Shown here one piece after another: positions 46,445 to 59,560 of a stretch of 64,000 nucleotides of DNA. Where the stretch lies: NCBI RefSeq assembly GCF_003073045.1, contig NC_037593.1, forward strand, positions 16,172,725 through 16,236,724. The letters run 5' to 3'. The translations under genes and the position numbers were made by a program. This DNA is from Pomacea canaliculata (taxonomy: Eukaryota > Mollusca > Gastropoda > Architaenioglossa > Ampullariidae). The notes under the pieces are model-generated. The model was not told where the DNA came from. It searched no databases and was given only the letters and a program-made list of their open reading frames with translations. How positions within the stretch are numbered: the stretch's first letter is position 1; every line of letters begins with the position of its first letter.

Positions 46445-49400
46445 ATGTTACTGACCGATTCCTTTCACCATGCTAGAAGATTATTTTTGCGATGGAGTCT
46501 ACATAAACTTGACGGACAATATCTTGCGGAGGAGGACATGCACCGAGTGCGACTCAGAATACCGGCTTTCGTGTTCGTGGGTTCCATGTTTTGCATCGGC
46601 GTTCCCAGCAACGCCATCGTTCTGTTAGTGTATCGTCAGCAACAAGTGTCCCACGTCCTGTCTAGGCGCTTTGTCGTGGCCGTGTCGTTATACGACCTCA
46701 CAGAATGCTTGGTGGGAATGTCCTTCGAACTGCTTGATCTCTATTCCGATTACAAATTCAACGTTCCTTTTGCATGCAGGTAAGAATCAACTGTGCAGTT
46801 ATGATGGGTAGCGTGTGGCATCATTTTACCGCATGCTGAAGAAGTGTCGATGCCGCCGAACTTTGTGGCCAAGGGTCTGACTTGGGTGTACCTTTCGACA
46901 TCAGAAGTTATCTTTCCGCCACCGAGGTTGCCTTACCTCCGATGTGTAGGTGCAGCCGTGCAAAGTCTGTGTGTGCCTTTGGATGTTTTATCCACCATTT
47001 CAAGGTTATTCTAACAGCTTTTTTTTCAAATATAGCTTGGCATCAGGGTTAGGGTTAACTCTACCTCCTTTAAAGCTGTTGTGGTTTAACTCCTAAAGAA
47101 CCCTCTCCTAGAAAAAAAAATTGATTCGAGGGGTTGGTTATACGGTGGCTAAGACGCCTCTCTCCACGAGAGTGAGAATAAGTGTGATGGATTCTTACAT
47201 ACCTCGTTCCGGGTGTGACACATGTCTTGAAAAGTTCCAAACAAAATGTTGCAAAGACGACGTTATATTCATGAAGATAAAAAGTCAGTCAAGTTACCAG
47301 ACTCCATGGATAGATCCATCAGAATATGCTCAACATGTTTCATTTGCTTCTTTAGCCAGGAATTTGGGTTTTACTGTGACATGTGGCATTGTTTCCAGCA
47401 CCTGCAGAACTGCATTTTTTGAGCTACGCAATATCAACAACAACCATCAGTTTCTTTCCATTCAAACTGCACACTATTGTTTATGCCTCTGTTTTACCCA
47501 AACATGACTATTGTAATTCTCAAAATATCAAAAATATCCCAAAATATCAAAACAAGATAATTATCACTTCTTCTTCCTTTCTTTCCATCTGTCATTATTT
47601 CTTTGTCCAGATCATTCTGTCATGTAATCCATATCCTCGTCCACTTCCCCATTTGTGATCCTGAGTTCACCTGGGTTCACGCATAGTTAAGTTCCGTCCT
47701 TGTGCAGGTTAGTGAATTTCACGATCGCCGTGACTACGTGCGGCTCCATGACAACAATTCTGCTGTGGAGCGTGGAATTGTTCAACAGGGTCGCGCGGCC
47801 ATTGTCGCCACAGTTCAGCGGCAAGACTCAACTAACCGGCATCATCGTCTTGTTCGTGGCATCTCTCGTCATCTCGATCCCCGTATTCTTCCTCTTCGGG
47901 AAAAAGAAAATGAAACTCGGAAATTTTAACAGGTTAGAAAAGTAAGGACGTGCTCTGAAAAGTCTTCAGTTTGTGTGGCGAATAAGATGACAGATAGCGG
48001 TGAGTTGAAGGGGAGGGCAAAAGTATTTACTTATTTGTACGAGTGATTATCAGTTGGGGAGTACTGTGAGCGTGCATGCACTGCGTGTGCGCTGCCTGTT
48101 CCAGGATTATCTTTTCTTTATACTTTACTTGTCCGTCTGTCCATTCTTGAAGGGGTTCTTGATATGCTTACGACTTGCTGAAAGTGTAAACCTCCTTCAT
48201 GCTCATACTCTCCCCTTCCACATCTCATACAGGTTATGACTGTGGGGTTAGGTCAGAATTGAAAGACTCCATCTGGACGCTGCTTGCGGTGTATACCTTC
48301 ATCTTTGCTGGGCTGCTGGTCGTCATCACCATGATCTGCATTCAGGTCAAGGTCATCAGGATAATCTGGTTAAAGACTGTGAAGAGAAGACCGACCTTAG
48401 ATTCGATATTCCCCGATCCACTTTTACCGACACCAGATGTCGTCGTTACGTCACCAGAAGTGGAGGACTTTCATCATGTGTCCGCGGGGCAAGAGACGAT
48501 ATTCTTTTAGGCTTCCTGGTGTGTGTGTGGTGCGCGCGAGCTCGTGTGTCTGAACGTACGTGTGTGTGTGTGTGTGCATTACGTACAAAAGGACGGACGA
48601 AATAACGAATATGACGGCAATAGAAAAATAACATATAGTACGCGAAATAGCGTTGACAAAAATAGTAGTGGTGGTGGTAGTGGTGGCGGCGGCGGTGGTG
48701 GTAGTAGTGGTTGTGGTGGTGGTAGTGGTGGTGGCGGCGGTGGTGCTTACAGCTACACTGGCGTAATTAGGGGGGGGGGGCTAGAATAAGAGGAAAAGGC
48801 ATAGGGCGTCAGGGAGAAAGGGGATGGAAAAGAATATGTAATGTAGACCGTATAATACATATTGACTACCTAATGTAGGTTGAGTGATACATATTGATTA
48901 CTTAATGTAGACTGTCAATAATCATTGATCACGCATTGTAAACTACTTAGTTCGCTTTGAATATGTATTATACACTGCTGGTCGAAAGGCAAATAGATGT
49001 TTGACCATTTCAAAAACTTAAATAAATTGAAAAAATGCTGTTGACCACAGCCCCGATCCATAGTTGATGTCGTCTATACAGAGCCGGGCAAATAAACACA
49101 AGAACAGGCATGGGAGAGAGGCCTCCACACCAGCTTTTCGAGATTGGTTCTTCAGTCGACGCCAGCGTTGGAGATTCGGTAGACCCCAGCCCAACGACGA
49201 GCGGGTTCAAAAGTAGTGACAAAAACCCATCCATGAAATCGTCCTCGAGTCGGTCGAAATCACGCAAAGAGAGGAAGGATGTCGAGGTATCCTCTCCCAA
49301 CGACCGTTATCTCAGCGTCCCCGGCAACTCCGACCTGGACTCCGAACGCAACTCCAGCGCTTCCACCTTACCCACCCTCAAGCGCTCGCTGTCGTCCTTT

Positions 49401-49815
49401 TTCAGTTGGAACTTGGTTAACAGCGCGTCAGCGTCCTTCACCAGCCTGAGGGAGCGGATGAAGCCCACGACGTTCGACACCAGCTCGATGTCGGAAATCG
49501 GACGACAAGGGTTCCGTGTAGCGGTGCTGATGATGCTGGCCACAGTCGTCTTCTGCCTCTCCACCGTGCCCGCCCTCGTTGTGCTGGTGCTTTGGGCGAC
49601 GGTCCGGGACCTGGACAACCGCGTCCGCTGCGAACGAAATCTACTTCGCCATTTACAATATCTGCATGCGGTCCTACTTCCTGTCCGCTGCTGCTAATCC
49701 CTTTTTGTACTCGTATTCGAGACCCAGGTTTCGGTACGCATTACTAAAACTCTTCGGACAAGACCCAGACAAGCAGAGAAGAAAAACTATCAGGAAAACC
49801 AAGAGAAAAAACTGA
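46445..49815 (+). CDS. Rhodopsin-class GPCR, model with one frame break (possible pseudogene)
   Basis: A seven-transmembrane receptor of the plasma membrane; the ligand is unknown. Exon 1 is 46445-46779: TM1 with GVPSNAIVLLVY (N1.50), and TM2 with SLYDLTECLVG (D2.50). Exon 2 is 47708-47932 or -47941: TM3 starting near the conserved Cys of FACR, and TM4. Exon 3 runs from about 48235 or 48257 to at most 48510: TM5. Exon 4 runs from about 49085 to 49815: a very long Ser-rich third loop, TM6 (VLMMLATVVFCLSTVP) and TM7 with ANPFLYSYSRPRFRYAL (NPxxY). The D/ERY motif reads ELF, so R3.50 is Leu. TM6 and TM7 are in different frames, with no plausible intron between 49590 and 49640. Exon 2-3 phases agree only if exon 3 begins at the weaker acceptor (48257), which drops the loop Cys of YDCGV; the better-looking acceptor gives a stop. 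So it is either a recent pseudogene, a sequence error, or a mis-modelled gene. It resembles lineage-expanded lophotrochozoan peptide-receptor-like GPCRs. Confidence 0.75.
47120..47230 (+). mobile_element. Possible SINE head in GPCR intron 1
   Basis: GTTGGTTATACGGTGGCTAA followed by GACGCCTCTCTCC resembles the box A arm of a tRNA-derived SINE, with a weak B-box candidate TCGTTCCGGGTG about 50 bp on. I found no second copy in the window, so the call is tentative. Confidence 0.25.
48555..48745 (+). repeat. (GT)n and GGT/GGC microsatellites
   Basis: A short (GT)n run near 48555-48577 is followed by an imperfect GGT/GGC/AGT triplet tract at about 48665-48745 and a G-run at 48771-48780. It lies in the intron between the TM5 and loop/TM6 exons of the GPCR. 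Apparent Gly-rich reading frames here come from the repeat. Confidence 0.85.
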
Positions 49816-51207
49816 ATAATATGTCATAATACTGAATATTGCTGATAATTTTTAATAACCTGTTTTGCATTAAACTAAAGAAAATAATTTTCTCTTTGTG
49901 TTGTTTACCGAAATAGATTTTTTCTACCTGTCCTTGTAACACTGATGTGAGCTCATTTGTTATGAGTAAAACAGTGTGTGTGTGTGTGGGGGGGGGGGAC
50001 ATAGGTGAGAGAGCACTTAGAGTGTGACAAGCACTAAATTTATCAGGAATGAATTAATGTGCAGTCTTTTCGTGATAGGTTCAAAGATTGCAACCATATG
50101 TGTGTTTGTGCGCCGCGTACGCGTGAGAAAAATATAATTAAACTATACGAGTTCATCAAATCAATAAAAAGAAACAATAGCTATTAATTTTACAAATCTT
50201 ACATTAGAAATGTAATGAAAAACATAATGCACACCACCTTACTAAAAGCAGGACTCTAGATCGTATTAAAATAATTAGCACAGATGATAAATAAAACTAC
50301 ATTGAAAAACGCATAGCACAGAAATAAATTCTGAACATGACAAGACTAGGAATGTCACTCCTTCTCTCAGCATATCTCCTATATATACATAACATGCACT
50401 CTATCATACACACCGTATTTCTGGAGATGAGCAGTACTCACCACTGGGGATAGTCCGAACTTTTCGTTAGCTCCATTACTGTTTTTTTCATGAAATATCA
50501 CGTTTATTGCCCTTTTTTTTGTTGCAGTAAAGGCAGTCATACTGCGCAACCCTTTGTTTTTGGAGCTGCTTGTGGTATATTTCACTGTACTTTTACTTTC
50601 TTACGGGAAGGCTTGCGTATCTTCAGGCTGTCATGCGTGTTTGCGAGAGTCCCGGGAACAGAATGTTAATGTTTGTGGATGCGCTTTCTTTCAAGCTGCC
50701 GATACATTGAATCAATTCCTGGCAACGCAAAAACCTACAAAGACTAAATAAAAATAAATTTTACTGTTTTTCTCAATCCACTCACATACACACTCTCACA
50801 AAAGCACTTTCACACCCATGCAACCCCTTCCTCACACACAAAACACACTCCTTCTCTTGCTCTATCCTAATTTGCTAGTTTTGTTAAATTCATTCTATTA
50901 GCATGAAATTTTCTCTTTCCCACCTCCAAGACAGTCCTTTCTCTCTGGCAAAAGTGTATCATATCATATTCTTTCTCCTTTCGTTTTCATTCTAGAAGAG
51001 ACACACTGTTCTATGCTACATACTTTTAAAATGAATTCTTCTAAATATTGCACAAAACAGTTTTGCCAATTTCAATACAGTTTTCTGTTGCAAGGATCTA
51101 CCTAAATAAAGAAGGCGCCTGTTCTTATTTTCCATGGATGGTTCCTGAGCATGTGCAGTAACAAGAGAAAGATGAGTCTGTCACACACATAGTCATGTGA
51201 ACTCAAG
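49816..51207. other. Convergent gap between GPCR and KICS2
   Basis: Contains the two 3' ends. An ATTAAA lies at 49869-49874 after the GPCR stop, and TTTATT (AATAAA on the minus strand) at 50503-50508 is a candidate for KICS2. A (GT)n-G10 tract is at about 49973-49999. Otherwise it is AT-rich with nothing recognised. Confidence 0.45.
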
Positions 51208-54200
51208 TTACTTTAAAGGTGACTTCAGACTGCCTAGAATCCAGTGCCCTCGAAGTTGTGCACTAAAATCTGTCAGGAATGAGTTGATGTAAGAGTCCTT
51301 TTCTGACTTCTTGGTTTCAAAGATCACTACCAGGTAGATTCGTGGATCAATCTTCACGATGAAGTACGTGCTCAGCGCTTTCTAAAAAAAACCCCAAAAA
51401 ATGTGGTATTACATCACTCAGATTGTATATTAACTGTGATGGTCCAGTGCTGAATACTTTATGTCACAGGTGTAAATATGGGTACGTATACTGCAAAGAG
51501 GACAGAACTAAGAATGTTTACTCTTACTCTTGCACCAGGTAAATTAAAGCTGTTATTCTTACATCGGTCTTACTTCATCTTTTTTCCCCATCTTATTTGC
51601 TGTGGAAAAGTAATAGGTGAGAACAGGATGAAAGAGAAAGTAGTCAATGAAGATAGAGGGGAAAGAATACTGAAAAGAAGGGGTGATGGAGGAAAGATGG
51701 AGAATTCACAGGAAGAATAAAAGCATGGAAGCAAAAGGAAGAAAAGAAAGAGAAAGACAGGCCATCATGTATTCATATCCATTGCACATGCATCTAGACA
51801 CACAAATATTACACTTAATACATATTAGACATACAATATGTACACACAGAAAGGCATATGCATGTACTCATGTTCATGCACACAAGTCTCCCACACCACA
51901 TACAGAAGCATAGAGAGACAGAAGTGCGCACACACATGTAAACACACAGAACTGTACAGTACCGAGTCGAAGAAGTAGCTGCACTTTTCAGCCAAGCATG
52001 TTGGAGTTATTAGCATCAGGACATTCGGCCAGTGACCCATGGGCTGCTCCTAAAATTGAAATATTAATTTTTTTGATGAATGAACAAGATGGCCTGTAAG
52101 TTACTCTTACTAAAAAGAAAGCTTACTGAGAGATACAAATAAATGGATGTTTTTTATTTTAAAACATGGTAATCTTTTATCTGTGGTTGCCAAACATCTA
52201 CCCCCAACATCTACAAAGGAACAAGTTCAAGTTAGGTCTAGGAGAATATCTCTCTTAGTTTTGAAAAGTTTTCATTGTAAATTTTTCAAATGTAAGGCTG
52301 AGAACTTTGCCCTCTATGGCAGAAACAATTCCTTGCATTTAAACACACCGAAAACCAAGGAAATCATCACTATTTTAGGCACTTTCCACAGCAGTTGGTT
52401 CCTCTAATTCTTGATGAGCAAAAGAGCTGAGCGGTTGAGGTAATCATGTAATTTGGTATCAACTTAAACTCAAGGTTGTCATTCACAGACTCTGTCAACT
52501 ATTTGTACAAGAAAGACTAGAGCAGGCTGCAATACACTTTGCAAGCTATGCTTGTCTGGCATTATGATGCTAAATCACTATATATATATTGGCCTTAGAG
52601 TTAACTCTCAGACTGCACTTCTCTTTTCCTGCTGCTGCTGTACCACTTCCTCTTCTGCTTCACTTCTTTATACAGGGCTTATGCTGTGTCAGTCAGTGCA
52701 CCCAGTAGTAAGATACTACTTACCTTACTATAGCTGCTAGAGTGTATTATTCAATGGCAGGTCAAAATAGATGGAAGAGGACTGCATCATCAGTATCTTT
52801 GTTATAAGTCTCAGAAGTGTATGATATAATGATACAGAAGCGCCATGTGCCTTTTTAGTTTAGAAGCAGATTTAAGTAATAGTGACAAGAGATGTTTATA
52901 TTTGGCACATAAGATTATGCAATCGACAAGGCCAACAAGTTGAATGTGCATGTGTGTGCACAGTTATGTGAGGGTACATGTAGAGAAATTTATGTTTGTA
53001 TGAATGTTGTGTCTCTGTGTGTTCACGTGCATGTTGAAATTACCCTTATGAGTCCTGAGTTTGCTTTTCGCTGGTTACTTCATGTGGACATGGTGTCTTT
53101 ACATTTGTGAAAATGTCGACTGTTTTACTTTATTCTTTTTTAAAAGTATAAGTCCAGCATTGGCTGGGGAACTGAACTATATATAAATCATTGATTATTT
53201 TTATTACCTCTAGCAAAGCAGACTACACACGAATGCAATGACATGGTGCAATTGTGGACTACAAAACTACTCATAAAGATTTAGGTTATTTTAGCTTTAC
53301 TTACATTAGGGTATGTCAGAATTGCTGGGTAGCTGTCCATGCCTTGCGGTATCTCCACAGGTCTATCTGGGTGGTGGTAGCCATTTCCAGTCCTGGCATT
53401 CTTCAGTCCATTAGTATCCAGGACAAGAGAAATATTGTATGCATCAGAGCGCTTCTGAAATGTAACTATCCTGAGACAAATAAACAAAAGGCAACAAATG
53501 AACATCTTTCATGATGTACTTAATGCTATTTACAATTTACACACTCCTAAAAGATGATTCTCAAGGAGGCAGTAAGAGTCTTTTAATAGGAAATGGAAGC
53601 AATATGCATGCCTCGTGCCACAAAAATCTCACATTTTAGCAAGATGTCATGACTAACCATTTGAGTTAATATACATCCACTCTACCCCAGCTGTCATGGT
53701 CTATGATTACTAGTATTTTCTTGGCTGCAGAAAAATGTCAACTTACTTTGAAAAATAATCTTCTGGAGCTTTACTCAACCACATTTTCATGTCGTTAGGT
53801 GTTGAATGCTTTGATAGGGTGGCATAAAAATATACACTGAACTGAAACAGAAAAAAAAATGAAAAAAATTTACCTATGATCACCTTTTTCTCATAGGCAG
53901 TTAACATCTGACATGTTAGTGCTTCTTCTCATTGTAATAGGAGGAAACTTTTGCAGAGTATTTATCTAAATACGATATAACCATAATCTTTCCAATCAAG
54001 GTTACATGAAAACAATGAGATTTATTCACCTTTGAGACCAGAAAACCCTTGAATTTGGCAAGCCAAAGAAATAAAGCTGGCATTGTGCTTATTTTTGGCC
54101 CACTGGCAAATGGTTTCTTGGACTGCAGACAAAAAGCCAAGTCAGATCTTGTAAGTTATTGTTTCTTCATTATTTCCAAAGTGTTTAAAAAAATCAAATC

Positions 54201-57200
54201 CTCTACATAACAACACAAACTCCAGCATCTACTCCTTTCGAACAAAAAAAGCCCTAATGTCTTCCATCAACCAAGCAGAAATTCCAGAGATGATTTTTTA
54301 GATATCTTTCACTGCAGTTGCCACAATATTTTAGAGGTAAAGTCAGTTGAACCTTGTCCTGACTTGAACTGATATTTGTAGGTTTCTTGCTATTTACAGC
54401 AATCTCAGAAATTGTGTGTTTAGTTTGATTTCTTCTCTTAACAAACCTTTACAGTGTTGTACTGATGCAGAAAATGGAGAACACCACAAACTCAGTCAAA
54501 TGATTAGTGTACACAACCAGACATGTTTATTTGAAAAAAACCAAACCTGAAGCCAGAACTGAAAGTAGCAGTATTGAGCAAAGCATAGCATGGCTTCTAG
54601 CTCTCAGCTAACCTCTTTCACATTAGCAGCATTGCGCCACTCCTGAAGTTTGCTGTGTGCAGAATGGAGTTGCAGCAAAGATGGAAGAAACTGCCATTCA
54701 GACATCAATATCTGAGCTTGAAGCAAATGACTGAGAACATCACACTCCCAACTGGAAAAAAAAATGGTTCCAGCATTCAGCATTAACTTCAGTTAAAAAG
54801 TAAAACCACCAAGTTTCCCTCAAACTATTGTATCAATTGTTAACAGTTTGTCAGCATTATCTTTCATTTAATAAGTGAGTATAATTATATATCTATTCTT
54901 GAGTTGTAAATGTACAAGAAAAGAGATCATATAAGGAATAAATTATCTGTAGAATGAAAAATCTCTTTTTGTCTTCATTTTCTAATCACAGTCTATCCAG
55001 ATTTTTTCCTTTAAGCCTACATGTTGTTCATCAAAATGACTTTCCAAAACTTTAAAAACCTGATATATGGTAGAAAATAATGATAAGACTATATGAACAT
55101 TCAATAGTTACTGGTTAAAATTATCTAGTCAATGAAGAGAAACGGCTGGGTAAAGAGATGGGTCTTTTTTAACTACTGAATTAGAAATTATACCACCATA
55201 TACCCCTTCTCAACATTGGTTACATTAAAGAAAAACAGTAACAGTCTGTAGCTTACTTGAAATAGCTCCTTAGGGGCGACAGCAATGGGTGATGAAACTC
55301 CTTGCCATGGGCCTGTAAAATGTGATTCACCATCGTAGACAAATCCTCAAAATTCATGTGCCGATGAGCTCCTAGGTTTGACACCTGCTCGTAACTACAT
55401 CATCAGTTAAGGACTTCTCAACACTGCATGACTCAAGGATTTAATTTGCAGCTGGATGTGACTAAGCATTCATAAACACAATTTAAAACACTTATTACAA
55501 CTTTTTTTAATTGAGCATTTTCATTTGCCATAGGAGTTCTAATTATTTCTACCAGGCAGTCAAACTTTGGCTCTTGATCAACATACATTTACTGAGAAAT
55601 CTGTTCAAACCAAATCAATGACTTGATGAACTCAAAGACACATCGTTCTGGGTTTCTTTTTTTTTTTTTGGTTGTAAAGAATTCGTGGTTTGTGTCCTTT
55701 TGTTACATGACATTATGTTCACATCTCCGTAGAAATCTTCAAAATAAATGTCAAGCAGCAAACCAGAGTGTCTGGATGAGGTGTTGATGTGCACTTTGTC
55801 TTTCATGTTATTCTCAAATCCCCATGCCTTCTCCTATTTCCCATCCAGTTGTTTATACATGTAATGAGGAATGTCCATCAGCTATTTCACAAATAAATTC
55901 TCTTATTTCTGTTCGCACCGACACTTAACCTCTTATTTCTGAAAATTGTGCGTCTTATGAAACATAAAAATTTTACTCATTCTTTCCAGTTATGTTTGCC
56001 TCCTCTTCAACTCCACCTGACTTCTCTGAAAAACAGGGTAACCTCTGCATGTTGAGGGTCATGCTTATACCTTTAAAAGAATCCTGAATCTAAATGACTA
56101 CACCTGAGAAAAACATGAATTATGTTATTTTTTAAACATTTTTTTTTAATGTAAAATATTTCTATGGCTGGATAAACATGAACATAAGTTCTGATGATTG
56201 ACTTCTTGCCAACATCACTTCACCAGAGCATATATAAGGATACAAGTCCACCATTTTCTGTCGTGCTGCTAGAAAATGATACAGTTGGCCACAGAGGTGT
56301 GAAAGGAGTATCTCAAATTCAGCTGATGACAGAGACGGTGATGGAAGAGAAGCTGATGGCGAGGAATGACGACTGGTAGGTGAAGAAGGGGCCGAGTCTG
56401 ACATGCGCTGATATTCTTGCATTAAGAGCAGATGCATAGTCCGCAGGTTCTGTGGAAATAAAATGCTTACTGCTAGGGTACTTGCTAGTAAGCGAACAAG
56501 TTTACGGATAAATAATAATATGTGTGTACATATGCAAGTGAGAGAGAGATGGTAAATTAAAAATATTAAAGTAACAATGCTTGAAAATTGTGAGAAAGTA
56601 AAGAAAAAAGCAAAATCTAAATCAACAGCAAAGGTACGGATATGCAGAATGCTAAGAAGAAAAAAATATGTTGAGACAATTTTAGTAATGATGGCTTTAT
56701 CCACATGAACTAGTCAGCCAAATGAGAATTCTTCTCTCTCCCTTCTTTCTCAACCTGAGCTGAAGTTCTAAATTGAATGAAAAATACATGATCACTCACA
56801 TCTTTGGAACGCCCAATAGCATGAAAACGTTTCTGTTCCAGGAAACTTAAGGATAGATACATTTTTTCTGCCATGACAAACTGTGACAAACACTGCACCA
56901 AAGCCCCCCAGGATGCTGTTGTAAAGGCCTTGTGAGCCTCCTTTTCCTTGTCCTGAAATCAGTCCATTCATTACTTCATCAGTTTGTAAATTCAGCTCAG
57001 CTCTGTAGCTCATGCAATAGATTCAAATGAGTGCTGTGCTCTTCAACTTGCCTGTTGTGCTCCTCATTCCATCCTTGTCCTCTTTTATCTGGTCATTACT
57101 ATACAAAGCAAACAATCATTGCCAGAATTTCGGGTGCTGTGAGATGTGTCTCGGATGTACAAGATATGATGCATTACCATTTTAGTTTGTAATTATCAGT

Positions 57201-57715
57201 GAGTAATAAAGTTCCATAGTTTGGTGGTGAGAGAGCTGGACTATGAAGTGCAAGGTTGCTGGTTTGAGATCTGATTGGCCTGTGGCTAGAAAACTCTCCT
57301 TTCCTCACCCCTATAGAGTAACTGCTTATGGAAAGAGGTTGGTCTCTGTCTTCCAAATGATGTGCCATAGATGTACTGGAGCAACGATTTTCATATCCCC
57401 TGTGGTTACTAGGTTACTGGATTCAAGACTTGAATATTGTGGGTTAAGAAGAGCCTCCCAAAGCAGCTTAGAAATTTAAAAAAAAGAATTTTTTTTAATG
57501 TATCAGCAAATCAAGCAATTTATATATAAATATACACATTGTATGTGTGTGTGAATCTTATCGGGCACGAACTCAATAAATCTATCATGGTAAACACTTA
57601 CCATCATCTCCTTGGCTTTATCAAAAGCCAGCTGACCCAGTTTTGAGAAAAACGTCTCCAGAATCAGTTCTTCTCGTGGACCCATGGGACTGGCTAAACA
57701 TGATGCACTGGCCAT
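51208..57715 (-). CDS. KICS2: KICSTOR subunit 2 (KICS2, C12orf66 homologue)
   Basis: KICS2 is part of KICSTOR (with KPTN, ITFG2 and SZT2), which tethers GATOR1 to the lysosome and so lets amino-acid loss switch off mTORC1. Exons on the minus strand: 57715-57602, 56952-56800, 56449-56224, 55371-55257, 54751-54613, 54122-54030, 53841-53747, 53470-53305, 52049-51963, 51381-51208. All phases close to 453 residues (human 445). Family landmarks are [20 protein letters not shown] (exon 1), [14 protein letters not shown] (exon 2), FHHPLLSPL (exon 4), [20 protein letters not shown] (exon 5), [11 protein letters not shown] (exon 6), [20 protein letters not shown] (exon 8), [11 protein letters not shown] (exon 9) and [13 protein letters not shown] (exon 10). 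Residues 106-131 form a Ser/Pro-rich stretch in place of the Gly-rich human loop. The donor after exon 9 (GTACTG) is the weakest. A SINE lies in intron 1, and a decayed copy of exon 1 lies at 61512-61617. Confidence 0.96.
57215..57385 (+). mobile_element. tRNA-derived SINE in KICS2 intron 1
   Basis: AGTTTGGTGGTGAGAGAGCT matches a box A region. GCTGGTTTGAGATCTGATTG carries a B-box-like GGTTTGAGATC at tRNA-like spacing. The body continues GGTTGGTCTCTGTCTTCC. A second copy, joined to the same downstream sequence, is at 61035-61180, showing that SINE and flank were duplicated together. Confidence 0.65.
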
Positions 57716-59096
57716 TTTCAGCCAGTGTGTACTGTAGGTATTTCACTGTAACAAGATCCTTTAGGGGAAAACACATCATGACTTTTGAGTGACTTTACAC
57801 AGATTAACATGGATGGAGTTGACTTAAATATGCATTGACATGCTATGTGTTTTTGTTTCATGTTATACCATTTAAACTACTGAAAGTTGGTATACAACGC
57901 AGCAACTTCTTTTAAAGCGAGTTGTGTGTTTTTGTTTATCAGTATCAAAATGGGTGAACTTATGACAATATATTGGAAGTTTCTTAGATCTGTGTGTGCA
58001 TGTTTTCTTTTATTAATTAATAGTCACATTTGTACAGAGCTTTCTACTTAGATGGAAAACTTTATTATTATTATTATTTCTCTATGTGAATCTAGATGTT
58101 ATTCAATTGCGTGTATCAAAGTCGACTGCTTCCTTGGTGTTATATTGAAAGCAGTACGATGTCATTGCTGAAATACACCTAAAATAAATGTCTTTTAAAA
58201 ACAAAATGCACCACTAAAGCATAACTAAACTGTGAATTTTTAAAAATTTAGAATACTTCAAACTGTCCATTTCTTACTCTAAGCTGAAGTATTTGTAAAG
58301 CGTTTGCGACCACAGGTCAGCTGACCACCAGAATGAAGACCAGACCACTGGCGGCGACACTTTGATAGTTCATAACGACCAAAGGTCTACTCTCCACTCG
58401 CCTGTAAAAATGTTACACTTATAAACATGATAGGATTACACGCATTTGATATTTCAAAGAATGCTTCGTCCCTATTTTACAAAACAATTGGGTTTAATCC
58501 ACACACATTTTGTAGCTCAACTTCTGCAAATATAGTCTAAGGGAATGAACTCTATCCACTTCACTATTCAAGGGAAATCACAAATGTTTTTGTACTTGTT
58601 TATCAACAGTTGTTTCCTCCCTTAGACCATATAACAAAGTCTCTCCCTTCATGTTTCGCCGTGATCTGGTCTCAGTTGCTGGACACGGTGTTAAACAACA
58701 CTAACAACCACGTTTCGGGTCAGTGAAGCTGCCAAACAGCTGGTTAACGTCGCCAGTAATGTCAGTTAATGCACTCTGAATAGTTAGACTGTATCGCAAA
58801 ACGCACTCCAGGGAACAACTCGTCTTGTACAAAATACGAGAAAAAATAATCTCTGATGTAAAACTATACACGAACTATTTTATTTTGTAGACATCTCTGA
58901 CCATGCAGTTGCCGCTTACATTTCCTCGAGGATCTGATCTAATCTGACGAAACAGACCTGTTCTTCAGTTGCCGTTATCTCGTATATCCACATGGTTTCT
59001 AGCTAGAGATTTCTAGGATCCTGCATGTGAAACCAGTTCACTCAGTGCTCTTGAAGTGCACAGTCGGAACTATCCCCTTTCATCGTCACCACACAT
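57716..59096 (-). promoter_or_regulatory. Upstream region of KICS2
   Basis: Sequence 5' of the KICS2 start codon. No coding exon is seen on either strand. A 5'UTR exon may exist: a GC-richer stretch around 58310-58410 could serve, but no splice pair was proven. An (ATT)n run lies at about 58063-58079. Confidence 0.3.
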
Positions 59097-59560
59097 CAGA
59101 GGTGGGCAAAGTTTTCTTTTTGCGGGCCGGTCTCAAAATTGTAAGCTATGCGGCGGGCCAGGTAAAATACCAGAAACCCAGGCCAGGTAACTACACAACA
59201 AACCTAGTGATAATGGAATGGACAACAAATGAATACATAATAGCGTTGACTTATTGTGTAAAGTGAAGCTGTTTGAATTCGGTCACAATCAAACTTTAAA
59301 ACTAGCTTTTCTTTTGAAGGCAGCCCCGATGCTCTCTAACGAGAGATACTTTCCATGTCATCTATATATATGGCGTGAAAAATGTCAGTCGTGTTGTTTG
59401 CTATATTGTACTTTGTGGTAAAATGTTTTACCGGACTGCCAATTTCTAAAGCTGTTGTCCTTAAATTTCAATGAAATTAGCCTAGGCTGAATAAAAATAT
59501 GACAAAGTGCACTGCCGGCCGGCCCAAAGACATCCGTGGGCCGTAGTTTGCCCACCTCTG
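59097..59560. mobile_element. Short non-autonomous hAT-like element
   Basis: Starts CAGAGGTGGGCAAA and ends with its complement, TTTGCCCACCTCTG. The subterminal GCGGGCCGG block is mirrored by CCGGCCGGCCC near 59514-59524, the arrangement of many hAT termini (CAGRGGTSGGCAAACT followed by GGCCCGCGGGCC). No transposase is encoded. The 8 bp on each side (CCACACAT and TACTTGAT) do not match, so the target duplication is lost or the ends are shifted. A piece of its interior recurs at 60979-61030. Confidence 0.7.

Noticed and set aside
47048-47061. Interstitial telomere-like GGGTTAGGGTTA
   Set aside because: Only two repeat units in an intron; too short to mean anything.
48523-48789. Gly-rich open frame
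   Set aside because: Produced by the GGT/GGC triplet repeat in a GPCR intron.
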